64,000 nucleotides of DNA from NCBI RefSeq assembly GCF_030123245.1, contig NZ_CP126101.1:1362501-1426500 (forward strand). Direction: 5' to 3'. The notes under the pieces are model-generated. The model was given only the letters and a program-made list of their open reading frames with translations. It made no database searches and was not told the DNA's origin. Both the position numbers and the translations under genes were made by a program. Source of the DNA: Lysinibacillus pakistanensis. Lineage in GTDB: Bacteria; Bacillota; Bacilli; Bacillales_A; Planococcaceae. Shown here in pieces: positions 56,355-64,000 of the stretch (the first letter of the stretch is position 1; each line of letters starts with the position of its first letter).

Positions 56355-56430
56355 CCTCGTTTTGAAAAAAGGCTATACTTTTTAATTTGTCACCTTGATG
56401 TCATTGACATAATAGTATTTCAACAACATG

Positions 56431-56463
56431 AAACCTTGCGTGAAATTTTTAAGCGCAAGGTTT
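56431..56463. terminator. right copy of the duplicated terminator hairpin (element B)
   Basis: AAACCTTGCGTGAAATTT, then AAGCGCAAGGTTTT. Same stem as 55713-55744 with small changes in the loop and lower stem. It ends the minus-strand hydrolase gene, whose stop is 8 bp away. Confidence 0.85.
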
Positions 56464-56470
56464 TCCATTT

Positions 56471-57442
56471 TTAAAAGTGAAATGGAATAACATTTGAGGA
56501 GGAAGATTCACGATTCATTTTCTGATAAATGAAGCTTTCTAAAAAATCATGAATTAAATCCTCATATTCAGCCATATTTTCATTAAAGGATTGAGCATGG
56601 GCTCCTGTATCAAATAGCTTTAATTTCTTAGGACCAGTCTTTTTATTGTATAAGTCCAGTGACATAGAAGGAGGAATAAATGTATCAGGAATACTATGGA
56701 TAAAGAGTATGGGCTTTTTAATATTTGTGACTGCTTCAGCTGGTGTCACACTTTTAAAGGAATAGCCGTCACGCAATCGAATAAAAAAATCTGCAAAACG
56801 AATGGGAATAATAGAGCCGTACTTAAATTCTGTTTTGGCAATTTGTCGAAGGAGCATGGAAAAATCAGAAAAGGCACAATCCGAAATATAGAAATCTGCA
56901 CCATCCTCTATTGTTCCTGCATAAAGGAGCATTGTTGCAGCACCCATTGATTCCCCATGAATACCAAGAATCGCATTTTCTCCAATCATCGCCTTGACCG
57001 TTTTCACTACGGCATCCAAGTCATTTTTCTCATAATAGCCATAGCTAGTTGTTTTACCTCCAGACTCCCCATGGCGACGATGATCAAAAATGACAGAATT
57101 GTATCCGAGTCGTTCAAAAAGTCGAGCATATTTGACAGAGTTGATTTTATTTTCTGTTACGCCATGGCAAATAATGATGGTGTTATCGGTTTCTAATGGC
57201 TGAAACATAATACCTCGAATTGTATAGCCATTAGGTGAATCAATATTTAATTCACATTTTAAATTTTTATTGTACCAAGCTTCGTCAAAGCGTTTAGCTG
57301 TAGTTTCCCGTTCACGTACAAACTCGGGGTCCTTTTGTTGAATGTACATCAATTTATTTGAAAGCGCAAAGCCGAACAGTCCTGTTGCTGCAGCGGCAAG
57401 CGTCGTTGTAATACCTGACAATAATAGCATTTTCTTCTTCAT
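56471..57442 (-). CDS. alpha/beta hydrolase, membrane-anchored (YqkD-like)
   Basis: 323 aa. N-terminal hydrophobic segment (about residues 4-25), ICHGVTENKINSVKYARLF, DHRRHGESGG, nucleophile in IHGESMGAATML, Asp in HSIPDTFIP and His in GAHAQSFNEN. ATG 57442 follows GGAGGTG. In B. subtilis yqkD lies near yqkK and nudF, which fits this neighbourhood. Substrate unknown. Confidence 0.85.
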   Translation of the reverse strand: MKKKMLLLSGITTTLAAAATGLFGFALSNKLMYIQQKDPEFVRERETTAKRFDEAWYNKNLKCELNIDSPNGYTIRGIMFQPLETDNTIIICHGVTENKINSVKYARLFERLGYNSVIFDHRRHGESGGKTTSYGYYEKNDLDAVVKTVKAMIGENAILGIHGESMGAATMLLYAGTIEDGADFYISDCAFSDFSMLLRQIAKTEFKYGSIIPIRFADFFIRLRDGYSFKSVTPAEAVTNIKKPILFIHSIPDTFIPPSMSLDLYNKKTGPKKLKLFDTGAHAQSFNENMAEYEDLIHDFLESFIYQKMNRESSSSNVIPFHF

Positions 57443-57646
57443 GATTAGCACCTCCACGTCCTGTTTCTATTTGTAATGTTCCCAACTAAGATTGTTTAAA
57501 ACACGTCAACATTTTACAATAACTTCGGCAAAACTGCGATTATTTCTATTATCGAAAATCGTCAAAACATTTGTTAAAATATACATATCTGCTAGTAGCA
57601 TATGCAGCAGTATTGATTTTTGAACGGGGAAAAGGGGAGAATGGAT

Positions 57647-58831
57647 ATGGCAAACGAGGTAGTAATCGTAAGTGCTGTACGTACAGCAATTGGCTCTTTT
57701 CAAGGAGCATTAAAAGACGTACCAGCGACAACTTTAGGCAGTATTGTCATTAAAGAAGCATTGGCACGTGCTGGCGTAGCAGGCGAACAAGTTGACGAGG
57801 TCATAATGGGGAATGTTTTATCGGCAGGACTTGGGCAGAATCCAGCCCGTCAAGCAGCCATTGCAGCAGGCTTACCACATGAAGTATCAGCCTTAACGAT
57901 TAATAAGGTGTGTGGCTCAGGCTTAAAAGCAGTGCATTTAGCGACACAGGCCATTTTAGCAGGAGACGCAGATATTATCGTGGCAGGTGGCTTTGAAAAT
58001 ATGAGTCAAGCACCATATGTCTTAAAAAATGCTCGTGAAGGCTTCCGTATGGGAGATCAGAAGGTTGTCGATACAATGATTCATGATGGTCTATGGTGTG
58101 CATTTAATGATTACCATATGGGCATTACCGCAGAAAATTTATGTGATGCCTATGAGATTTCTCGAGAAGAGCAAGATGCTTTTGCGGCACGTTCACAACA
58201 GCGTGCAGAAGCAGCTATTGAGGCAGGGAAATTTAATGATGAAATCGTCGCTGTGGAAATACCTCAGCGTAAGGGAGAGTCAATTGTTTTTGATAAAGAT
58301 GAATTCCCTCGTAAAGGTGTGACAGCAGAGTCTCTATCTAAATTACGTCCTGCCTTTAAGAAGGATGGATCAGTAACAGCAGCCAATGCATCTGGCATTA
58401 ATGATGGCGCAGCAGCAGTTGTTGTTATGTCAAAAGAAAAAGCAGAAGCGTTAGGAATTCAACCGATGGCATTAATTGCCGCAAATGCAAGTGCAGGTGT
58501 TGACCCAGCCATTATGGGAACTGGACCTGTCACAGCCGTAAAGAAAGCATTGGCAAATGCTGATGTTTCTTTAGAAGCAATTGATTTAATTGAAGCGAAT
58601 GAAGCATTTGCAGCACAATCCATAGCTGTCGATCGCGAATTAGGCTTTAATCATGATAAACTAAATGTCAATGGGGGAGCAATTGCCCTTGGTCACCCAA
58701 TTGGTGCAAGTGGTGCACGTATTTTAGTAACACTTTTACATGAGATGGAAAAGACTAATGCCAAAACAGGTCTTGCTACACTCTGTATCGGTGGGGGTCA
58801 AGGTGTAGCAACAATTGTTAAACGCCCTTGA
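57647..58831 (+). CDS. acetyl-CoA C-acetyltransferase (thiolase)
   Basis: 394 aa. Nucleophile Cys in [11 protein letters not shown] (about residue 88), [19 protein letters not shown] and the second Cys in CIGGGQG. Makes or cleaves acetoacetyl-CoA. ATG 57647 follows AAAGGGGAGA; ATG 57641 is too close. Monocistronic with the yqkK-like gene 22 bp downstream. Confidence 0.95.
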   Translation: MANEVVIVSAVRTAIGSFQGALKDVPATTLGSIVIKEALARAGVAGEQVDEVIMGNVLSAGLGQNPARQAAIAAGLPHEVSALTINKVCGSGLKAVHLATQAILAGDADIIVAGGFENMSQAPYVLKNAREGFRMGDQKVVDTMIHDGLWCAFNDYHMGITAENLCDAYEISREEQDAFAARSQQRAEAAIEAGKFNDEIVAVEIPQRKGESIVFDKDEFPRKGVTAESLSKLRPAFKKDGSVTAANASGINDGAAAVVVMSKEKAEALGIQPMALIAANASAGVDPAIMGTGPVTAVKKALANADVSLEAIDLIEANEAFAAQSIAVDRELGFNHDKLNVNGGAIALGHPIGASGARILVTLLHEMEKTNAKTGLATLCIGGGQGVATIVKRP

Positions 58832-58853
58832 TGACAGTAAGAAGGTGAAAGTA

Positions 58854-59123
58854 ATGGGTAAAAAACGAAAACAGCAACAGCAACGTATGGATAGTAGTTT
58901 GACAGCTACTTTACCAAAGCAGGAGGCCATGACCTTAGCGGATCAGCTCGGTGGAGATGTGCTTGCTAAGTTAAAGGCAGCTAAACAGGATTTAGCAGCG
59001 AAGGAGCAGGCGGCTGAAGAAGAGCGCCAAGCCAATCTAGCCTTTGAGCGCAAGCAGCGTGAAAAGAACAAATCGTTTGAAGAACTTCTAAACGAATACG
59101 GCGATAAAGGCTCAAAATTTTAA
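58854..59123 (+). CDS. yqkK: DUF3886 protein, YqkK-like
   Basis: 89 aa, very charged and helical: GKKRKQQQQRMDSSLTATL, then LGGDVLAKLKAAKQDLAAKEQ and NKSFEELLNEYG. This is the YqkK pattern; function unknown. RBS GAAGGTGAAA. The Ala/Glu/Gln/Lys bias fits a coiled coil. Confidence 0.85.
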   Translation: MGKKRKQQQQRMDSSLTATLPKQEAMTLADQLGGDVLAKLKAAKQDLAAKEQAAEEERQANLAFERKQREKNKSFEELLNEYGDKGSKF

Positions 59124-59126
59124 AAG

Positions 59127-59164
59127 AAAACAGTGAATCCACATGCGGGTTCACTGTTTTTTTT
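59127..59164 (+). terminator. terminator after yqkK
   Basis: Stem AAAACAGTGAA-x-C / G-x-TTCACTGTTTT with T tract. Confidence 0.85.
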
Positions 59165-59208
59165 ATAAAAGAGCTTTTGAGTTTTATAGCAACATTTGTT
59201 TCAATTGT

Positions 59209-59774
59209 TTAGATAAATTCAATAGTATTTAAAAATAGGTTTTCTAGAAGTTCTGTATCGGTAACAGATTGAATCATAGCTTTTAAATAAGTATCTTAAT
59301 CTATATCTGTAAAATTCCAGTCAACACCTTTAGATAATGCTTGTAAAAAAATACGAATGGTACGCCCATTTCCCTCTCTGAAAGGATGTAGCATATTCAA
59401 TTCGGATTTAAGCCAATCTATTTGCAGCTTGATTAATGGAACTCCAAGTTGGTTCATTATTTTTTTGTAGAAACAATTCACTTGCATAGGAGTTAATAAA
59501 TTGATATTGGCAAAATCGGGTAGAACCTTTCATTAATTGAACATCTCTAAAGTGTCCAGCGAACGAATAAATATCTTGAAATAGATGTGCGTGTAAACGT
59601 TGGAAGTCACGAAGATAGAATGAGTTGATTTTGTTTGTTCCTTGTTCAATTTGTGTAGCTCTGAGTGAAAACACAAAAGCTTCTGCTAATACAAGATTTT
59701 TATAATCAGAAATACCTAGAAGGTTTGTTTATTAGAAGGAAACCATCATTAAATTTCTCATTATACTTTCCCAT
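59209..59774 (-). pseudogene. Fic-domain toxin gene, inactivated
   Basis: Minus strand. From ATG 59774 (GKYNEKFNDGFLL) a frameshift leads to NLLGISDYKNLVLAEAFVFSLRA…IYSFAGHFRD…STRFCQYQF. A second shift near 59410 leads to the catalytic loop HPFREGNGRT, then a stop (59296-59298) inside an otherwise continuing C-terminus (DTYLKAMIQSVTDTE) that ends at 59209. Three lesions. The Fic AMP-transferase motif itself is intact, but no full protein can be made. Confidence 0.85.
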
Positions 59775-59934
59775 TTTTTAAAGCTTCCTTAATAATAGTT
59801 GGCGAAATTTGCTCACCAGAATTAACGATTTCAAGCACTTTTTTTTGTAGTGTGGGAGTTAGTGATAAATTTTCAAATTGTAAATTTTTCAGTACACGAT
59901 TAAATTCAGGTGAGTTTAATTGTATTTTTTTCAT
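59761..59934 (-). CDS. small Fic antitoxin-like protein
   Basis: 57 aa (KKIQLNSPEFNRVLKNLQFE…VNSGEQISPTIIKEALKNG). It sits just before, and overlaps, the Fic reading frame, with RBS GAGGGAG. NLQFEN resembles the inhibitory [S/T]xxxE[G/N] helix of VbhA-type Fic antitoxins, with Asn in the first position. Intact although the toxin is broken. Identity rests on context and this motif. Confidence 0.65.
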   Translation of the reverse strand: MKKIQLNSPEFNRVLKNLQFENLSLTPTLQKKVLEIVNSGEQISPTIIKEALKNGKV

Positions 59935-60025
59935 TCAAATTGCTCCCTCTAATATAAAACCTTTTACAAACCATCATTTTTTCGTTACTTTTTTGGAATA
60001 GCAGAGTTACATTAAATAAAATGCT

Positions 60026-60481
60026 CTACTTTCTTAATTTCTTAACAAACACAACAATACCCACAAAAACAATGGCGCCAGCTGTATCGACAAGGACATC
60101 CTGCCCACTCATCATTCGTCCTGGTGTAAAGCTTTGACGAAACTCATCAAGTATGGCAATGATAGCTGTTCCTACAATTGCGACTAATGCCGGAAATCGA
60201 CGTTTGCCCCATGCAAAGTAAATTCCAAGTGCAATGCAACCGAATCCCACAAAATGCGTTAGTTTTCGAATTAAAAACTCTACAAATTTAAAATAACCAC
60301 GCTCTTCCACAGAAACGACCGTATCCCAATAGGGAATGTGTAATAAAGATAATTGTTTCTCAAAAGGTTTATTTACTAAGATATCCTCTAATTCTGGTAG
60401 TATGCTTTGCTGCTCATAGGTCATGCTAGATGAAATAATAAGCACCAACAAAAATACTACTAAGACAAGCCATTTCTTCAT
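60026..60481 (-). CDS. VanZ-like membrane protein
   Basis: 151 aa, four hydrophobic segments. RKLTHFVGFGCIALGIYFAW and ILDEFRQSFTPGRMMSGQDVLVDTAG are the VanZ-family core. The start overlaps the aldo-keto reductase stop by 4 bp. No van resistance genes are near; housekeeping VanZ homologues are common. Confidence 0.88.
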   Translation of the reverse strand: MKKWLVLVVFLLVLIISSSMTYEQQSILPELEDILVNKPFEKQLSLLHIPYWDTVVSVEERGYFKFVEFLIRKLTHFVGFGCIALGIYFAWGKRRFPALVAIVGTAIIAILDEFRQSFTPGRMMSGQDVLVDTAGAIVFVGIVVFVKKLRK

Positions 60482-61377
60482 CGGTGTTCTAGATAGAGTT
60501 CCGCTTTTGTTAGCTCGTTGACTACTGTAAAGTTCGTTATGGAATCTATTTTTTCATAGGCAGCTAGAGTTTGCGCTAGCTGTTCCTGAGAGCTTGCACC
60601 AATCACAGTTGAGGCAATAGCAGATTCCTTTAGATTAAAGGCAATGGCTAGTGCATGTAAATCATTATGATGTGAGGCTAAGTTTGTTAGTGCTGTTGTT
60701 AATTCCTCAGCTGTGTATGTGTTAAAGCCGCTACCGTGCTGCAAACGCTCTTGCCAGCTATTCGTTAGTAAACCCTTTGCAACAGTGCCACGAGTTACAA
60801 CAGAAGCACCTTCTTTAGCGATAAAATCGAGCCATTCCTCTGGACGACGATCCAAGGCACTATATTGCATCATCACACTTTTCGCTGAGCTTGCTGGTAA
60901 AAAACGTTTAAGTACATTTGGTCGAATAGATGAAATACCATATTCTCTGATTAGACCATCCGTTTTTAAATCTTCAAAAGTCTCTATGATTCCATCCCAA
61001 TCATCCTCAAAGGTACCACCATGTAGCTGATAAACATCTATATAATCAGTACCAAGTCGTTTCAAGCTAGCGCACACAGCTTCCTTTATATAGGAAGGTG
61101 ATGCATCCCAATGCCATCCTTCATAGCCTTCCGTCCATCGATTACCTACCTTCGTAGCTACGATAACATCCTGACGACGTTTCCCTAAAATTGTGCCAAT
61201 CATTTCCTCATTTGCCCCAAAATCATATAAATCGGCTGTATCGATATAATTAATGCCGGCATCCAGTGCCATATCGATAATACCAGTAGCCTTTTTCTTA
61301 TCTGTCGAAAGAGACATACCTCCTAAACTGATTTCAGAAATAAATAATTCACTAGAACCAAGCTGTCTTTTTTTCAT
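60478..61377 (-). CDS. aldo/keto reductase
   Basis: 299-aa NADPH-dependent TIM barrel. Catalytic DTADLYDFGANEEMIG (Asp, Tyr), Lys in VIVATKVG and His in YQLHGG. ATG 61377 follows AAGGAGGTCATTCAC. Substrate unknown. Divergent from nudF with a 76-bp spacer. Confidence 0.92.
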   Translation of the reverse strand: MKKRQLGSSELFISEISLGGMSLSTDKKKATGIIDMALDAGINYIDTADLYDFGANEEMIGTILGKRRQDVIVATKVGNRWTEGYEGWHWDASPSYIKEAVCASLKRLGTDYIDVYQLHGGTFEDDWDGIIETFEDLKTDGLIREYGISSIRPNVLKRFLPASSAKSVMMQYSALDRRPEEWLDFIAKEGASVVTRGTVAKGLLTNSWQERLQHGSGFNTYTAEELTTALTNLASHHNDLHALAIAFNLKESAIASTVIGASSQEQLAQTLAAYEKIDSITNFTVVNELTKAELYLEHR

Positions 61378-61453
61378 GTGAATGACCTCCTTCGATTTCT
61401 CTATCTGTAATGGTACAATGAACATATCTGAAGAACAAGTGAGGTAATCGTCA

Positions 61454-61990
61454 ATGAAAAAGTTTGAGGAAAAAACAATAAAGACTACAGCTATTTATGA
61501 CGGAAAAATTGTGAAGCTACAAATTGATGATGTCACATTACCAAATGGACAGGTGGCGAAACGTGAAATTATTAAGCATCCAGGAGCCGTAGCGGTGATT
61601 GCTGTTACTGCTGAGGGTAAATTAGTGTTAGTAGAGCAGTATCGTAAAGCTCTTGAACGGTCAATTATTGAAATTCCAGCTGGGAAGCTTGAACCTGGTG
61701 AGGAGCCAATAGTGACAGCACGTCGAGAGTTAGAGGAGGAAACGGGCTATGGTGCTCAAAGCTTTACCTTTTTACAAGCATTCGCAACTTCTCCAGGCTT
61801 TGCAGATGAGGTGATTCATCTTTTTATCGCAAAAGATTTATATAAAATTGACAATAAAGCAGATTTAGATGAAGATGAGTTTGTCGAATTATTAGAAGTT
61901 TCGTTGGAAGAAGCCCAACAGATGATTGTAGATGGGCGTATATATGATGCTAAAACAGCGTTTGCAGTACTTTGGCTTGCGACACAATAA
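61454..61990 (+). CDS. nudF: ADP-ribose pyrophosphatase (Nudix)
   Basis: 178 aa. The Nudix box GKLEPGEEPIVTARRELEEETGY matches Gx5Ex7REUxEExGU. The upstream EQYRKALERSIIEIPAGKLE segment is typical of ADP-ribose hydrolases. The nudF-x-fur-xerD order follows that of Bacillus. Confidence 0.93.
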   Translation: MKKFEEKTIKTTAIYDGKIVKLQIDDVTLPNGQVAKREIIKHPGAVAVIAVTAEGKLVLVEQYRKALERSIIEIPAGKLEPGEEPIVTARRELEEETGYGAQSFTFLQAFATSPGFADEVIHLFIAKDLYKIDNKADLDEDEFVELLEVSLEEAQQMIVDGRIYDAKTAFAVLWLATQ

Positions 61991-62063
61991 GAAAATAATC
62001 TTTAGCATAATAGAGACGGACGAGCATAAGCTGTACAAACCTTGATAGAAAAGGAGCATGTTT

Positions 62064-62576
62064 ATGTCTCGTACGGTGTCTATATTTTATCACTCTTCCA
62101 TTATAGCTGTGAGCTTTGTTTGTGGCGTTATCTTCTTTCATATTATCGGTGGACCGAATGCGGAGCCTTTTATATTATTTATAGAACCTCGTTTAGCAGA
62201 TGGGGACAGGCATTCTATATTTCGATTAGTACTACCAGTTGCCGTTTCAGTAGCTCTTGTATTATTGCTGGCTACCCATAGTGTCTTAAAGGTGTTAGTG
62301 CGTGTAACAGTGGCGATACGTGCAACCTTTTTTGGCTTTAGTTCTGTTTTTTTATTACAAAAACTTGAAGCTTTTTGGGTTTATACGATTTGGTGGTTTC
62401 CATTTCAGCTCATCTATTGTATATTGTTGCTAATCCTATGCAATTTACTTGTACCTGCTTGGTCAAAGCGAAAAATCGGGAAAATGGTACCTGGTCGGAC
62501 AATTTTGTTGAATTTTGTTGCGTTTTTCATCATAATAGTGGCTGAGTTTATTGTTATTTCATATGTATTAAAATAA
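62064..62576 (+). CDS. membrane protein in the spoIIM position
   Basis: 170 aa with five hydrophobic segments. It sits between nudF and fur, where B. subtilis carries spoIIM, and TFFGFSSVFLLQKL…IWWFPFQLIYCILLL is loosely reminiscent of the DUF95/SpoIIM core. Similarity by eye is weak, so SpoIIM is only a candidate. ATG 62064 gives correct spacing to AAAAGGAG; ATG 62058 is too close. Confidence 0.6.
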   Translation: MSRTVSIFYHSSIIAVSFVCGVIFFHIIGGPNAEPFILFIEPRLADGDRHSIFRLVLPVAVSVALVLLLATHSVLKVLVRVTVAIRATFFGFSSVFLLQKLEAFWVYTIWWFPFQLIYCILLLILCNLLVPAWSKRKIGKMVPGRTILLNFVAFFIIIVAEFIVISYVLK

Positions 62577-62646
62577 TAGGTTCACATTCACAAAGTTAGC
62601 ATGATGTAAAAACTTGCAAAAGCATATTTGAAATCTATTCACTATC

Positions 62647-62676
62647 TTGTAATAGGATTTACTCCTTTGGTATAAT
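62647..62676 (+). promoter_or_regulatory. probable fur promoter
   Basis: TTGTAA, 18 bp, TATAAT, 24 bp before the start of fur. Confidence 0.6.
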
Positions 62677-62700
62677 GGAAAGAGTTTAGGGGGGCGTCAC

Positions 62701-63165
62701 ATGGAGAGCCGAATTGACCGAATAAAAAAACAGTTGCATAGTGCAAGTTATAAGCTGACGCCGCAGCGAGAAGCAACAGTTGCTGTACTGCTTGAGCACG
62801 AAGAAGACCACTTAAGTGCAGAAGATGTGTATCTTTTAGTAAAAGAAAAGGCACCTGAGATTGGTCTAGCCACTGTCTATAGAACGTTAGAGTTACTAAC
62901 TGAGCTCAAAATTGTCGACAAAATCAACTTTGGCGATGGCGTATCACGCTATGATTTACGCCAAGAAGGTGCTGCGCATTTCCACCATCATCTGGTTTGT
63001 ATCGAATGTGGTGCGGTAGATGAAATTCAAGAAGATTTACTTGAAGATGTGGAAGCTGTTGTTGAAAAACGTTGGAACTTTATCATTAAGGATCACCGAC
63101 TAACTTTCCACGGCATTTGCTGGCGCTGTCATGATAAAAACGACGAATCGAATGAAGAAAAATAA
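62701..63165 (+). CDS. fur: ferric uptake regulator Fur
   Basis: 154 aa. Winged helix (LTPQREATVAVLLEHEEDHLSAEDVYLLV…GLATVYRTLELL), the HFHHHLVCIECG metal region and a second CWRC zinc pair. The gene order next to xerD and nudF supports Fur rather than PerR or Zur. It would act on the Fur box at 16836. RBS AGGGGGGCG. Confidence 0.93.
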   Translation: MESRIDRIKKQLHSASYKLTPQREATVAVLLEHEEDHLSAEDVYLLVKEKAPEIGLATVYRTLELLTELKIVDKINFGDGVSRYDLRQEGAAHFHHHLVCIECGAVDEIQEDLLEDVEAVVEKRWNFIIKDHRLTFHGICWRCHDKNDESNEEK

Positions 63166-63169
63166 CGAG

Positions 63170-63218
63170 AAACTGTCTGTTTTAATCTTAAGTTCTAGAT
63201 TGAATCGGGCAGTTTTTT
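63170..63218 (+). terminator. terminator after fur
   Basis: AAACTGTCTG…ATCT / AGAT…GGGCAGTTTTTT. Confidence 0.7.
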
Positions 63219-63338
63219 GTTTTTTGCCTACATAGCCACTCCATGAGAGATGGATGAATGGTTCAGGTGGGCATTTAAGCACAATTTTTGGATGCGTGCT
63301 AAAATAGAGAATAATTGACAGTTAGAGGGGGCGTTGTG

Positions 63339-64000
63339 ATGAATGAATTTCAATATGCAATAGAGGATTACATCCATTTTATCCAAGTTGAACGGCAGTT
63401 ATCTGACAATACTTTAGCATCCTATCGCCGAGATTTAGAAACGTATGTGAGTTTTTTGCAGGAAGTAGAGGCAATGTCAGATTTCCGCAAGGTGGAGAGA
63501 ACAATCATTTTACGTCATTTGGAGCAATTACGGATGCAGGGGAAGACAAGTCGTACCGTTGCCCGCCATATCTCCTCTATCCGTAGCTTCCACCAATTTT
63601 TACTGCGAGAAAAGCGTGCTGAAACAGACCCAACAGTGCATTTAGAAATGCCAACAATTGAGCAAAAGCTACCAAATATCCTTTCTATTGAAGAAATTGA
63701 AGCATTATTAATGGCACCTAATCGCAGCAAGCCTCAGGGTGTGCGTGATGTGGCTATGCTGGAATTGTTATATGGCTCAGGGATGCGAATTAGTGAGCTA
63801 ATTGCATTGGACATATCAGATATTCATCTAACAATGGGCTTTGTCCGCGTTTTCGGTAAGGGAGGAAAGGAGCGTATTATCCCCCTTGGAAAAAGCGCTC
63901 TTTCTGCATTAAATCATTATTTAAATAGTGCTCGTGGTCAATTACAAGGAAAATACCCAAAAACCGATGCTTTTTTTATCAATCAACGAGGGAAACGTTT
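63339..64000 (+). CDS. xerD: tyrosine recombinase XerD, 3' end outside window
   Basis: About 220 codons are present. N-terminal SAM-like DNA-binding domain (AIEDYIHFIQVERQLSDNTL), then the catalytic domain start LELLYGSGMRISELIALD with the first active-site Arg, and GKGGKERIIPLG. The window ends before the HxxR and Tyr motifs. Directly after fur, as ripX/xerD in Bacillus. ATG 63339 follows AGAGGGGGCG. Confidence 0.94.
   Translation, partial: MNEFQYAIEDYIHFIQVERQLSDNTLASYRRDLETYVSFLQEVEAMSDFRKVERTIILRHLEQLRMQGKTSRTVARHISSIRSFHQFLLREKRAETDPTVHLEMPTIEQKLPNILSIEEIEALLMAPNRSKPQGVRDVAMLELLYGSGMRISELIALDISDIHLTMGFVRVFGKGGKERIIPLGKSALSALNHYLNSARGQLQGKYPKTDAFFINQRGKR

Larger units (their letters stand above)
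55745..56430. mobile_element. terminator-nested repeat element, copy B (686 bp)
   Basis: Starts CACAGTGTTGAAAAACTA and ends with TAGTATTTCAACAACATG, matching copy A ends. GC-rich modules at 55806-55934 and 56226-56354 are in opposite orientation. It is flanked on both sides by the luxS terminator hairpin (about 32 bp), a sequence unrelated to the hairpin at copy A. Inserted between convergent luxS and an alpha/beta hydrolase gene. No coding potential. Confidence 0.88.

Noticed and set aside
56244..56474. 76-codon ORF after luxS
   Set aside because: Falls in the right GC-rich module and end of element B; codon content is repeat-derived and there is no RBS.

Overview
The window looks like a chromosomal segment of a low-GC, spore-forming Bacillaceae/Planococcaceae bacterium, most probably Lysinibacillus or a close relative. 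This rests on gene content and order recalled from Bacillus subtilis (mutL, miaA-hfq, ynbB-glnR-glnA, lexA-yneA-resolvase-ynzC-tkt-sirA-yneF, nudF-fur-xerD), sporulation genes (cotD-like, sirA), and strong AGGAGG-type ribosome binding sites. No database search was run, so the genus is an inference. No rRNA, tRNA, CRISPR array or intact prophage was seen.

Layout. 1-7.2 kb: mutL (5' end outside the window), glpK, glpD, an acylglycerol-lipase-like hydrolase, miaA and hfq. 7.2-12.1 kb: rhodanese, a frameshifted NERD-domain gene, an AraC remnant, an EamA transporter behind MerR-type operator-like repeats, a cobalamin riboswitch driving a solitary cobT, and a TRIC-type channel. 12.4-16 kb: ynbB, then glnR-glnA behind a GlnR box. 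16.1-21 kb: a cotD-like coat gene and a Fur-box-controlled siderophore ABC transporter. 21-27 kb: a DUF4362 lipoprotein, a CPBP protease gene with a poly-A frameshift, a GntR/ABC operon, a lone holin and a DUF2339 membrane protein. 27.7-39.9 kb: a type IV pilus locus, with three minor prepilin genes divergent from a VanW-like gene followed by pilB-pilT-pilC-pilA-pilM-pilN-pilO-pilD. 39.9-48.6 kb: a glutamine amidotransferase, the lexA/yneA SOS divergon, a resolvase, an IS3 remnant, ynzC, tkt and a HAD phosphatase. 49.3-54 kb: a Lia-type envelope-stress locus (liaI, liaH, hydrolase, liaF, liaS, liaR). 54.3-64 kb: sirA, yneF, luxS, a hydrolase, thiolase, a yqkK-like gene, a decayed Fic toxin with an intact small partner, a VanZ-like gene, an aldo-keto reductase, nudF, fur and the start of xerD.

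The most unusual structure is a family of about 685-bp non-coding elements (48578-49260, 55745-56430 and a deleted copy near 13623-14000). Each full copy has imperfect terminal inverted repeats and carries two GC-rich modules of about 130 bp in opposite orientation. Each sits inside the intrinsic terminator between two convergent genes. In both full copies the complete terminator hairpin is present on both sides of the element: a 22-bp hairpin at one site, a different hairpin of about 32 bp at the other. This suggests a non-autonomous mobile element that targets terminator hairpins and duplicates the whole hairpin, so both neighbouring genes keep a terminator.

Several loci show decay or possible phase switching: the NERD gene, the CPBP gene, the Fic toxin, a small ORF after the siderophore operon, and AraC and IS3 relics. 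Regulatory sites that can be read directly include SOS boxes, a Fur box, a GlnR box, a sigma-K-like promoter, Spo0A boxes at sirA, a GntR operator and the cobalamin riboswitch.
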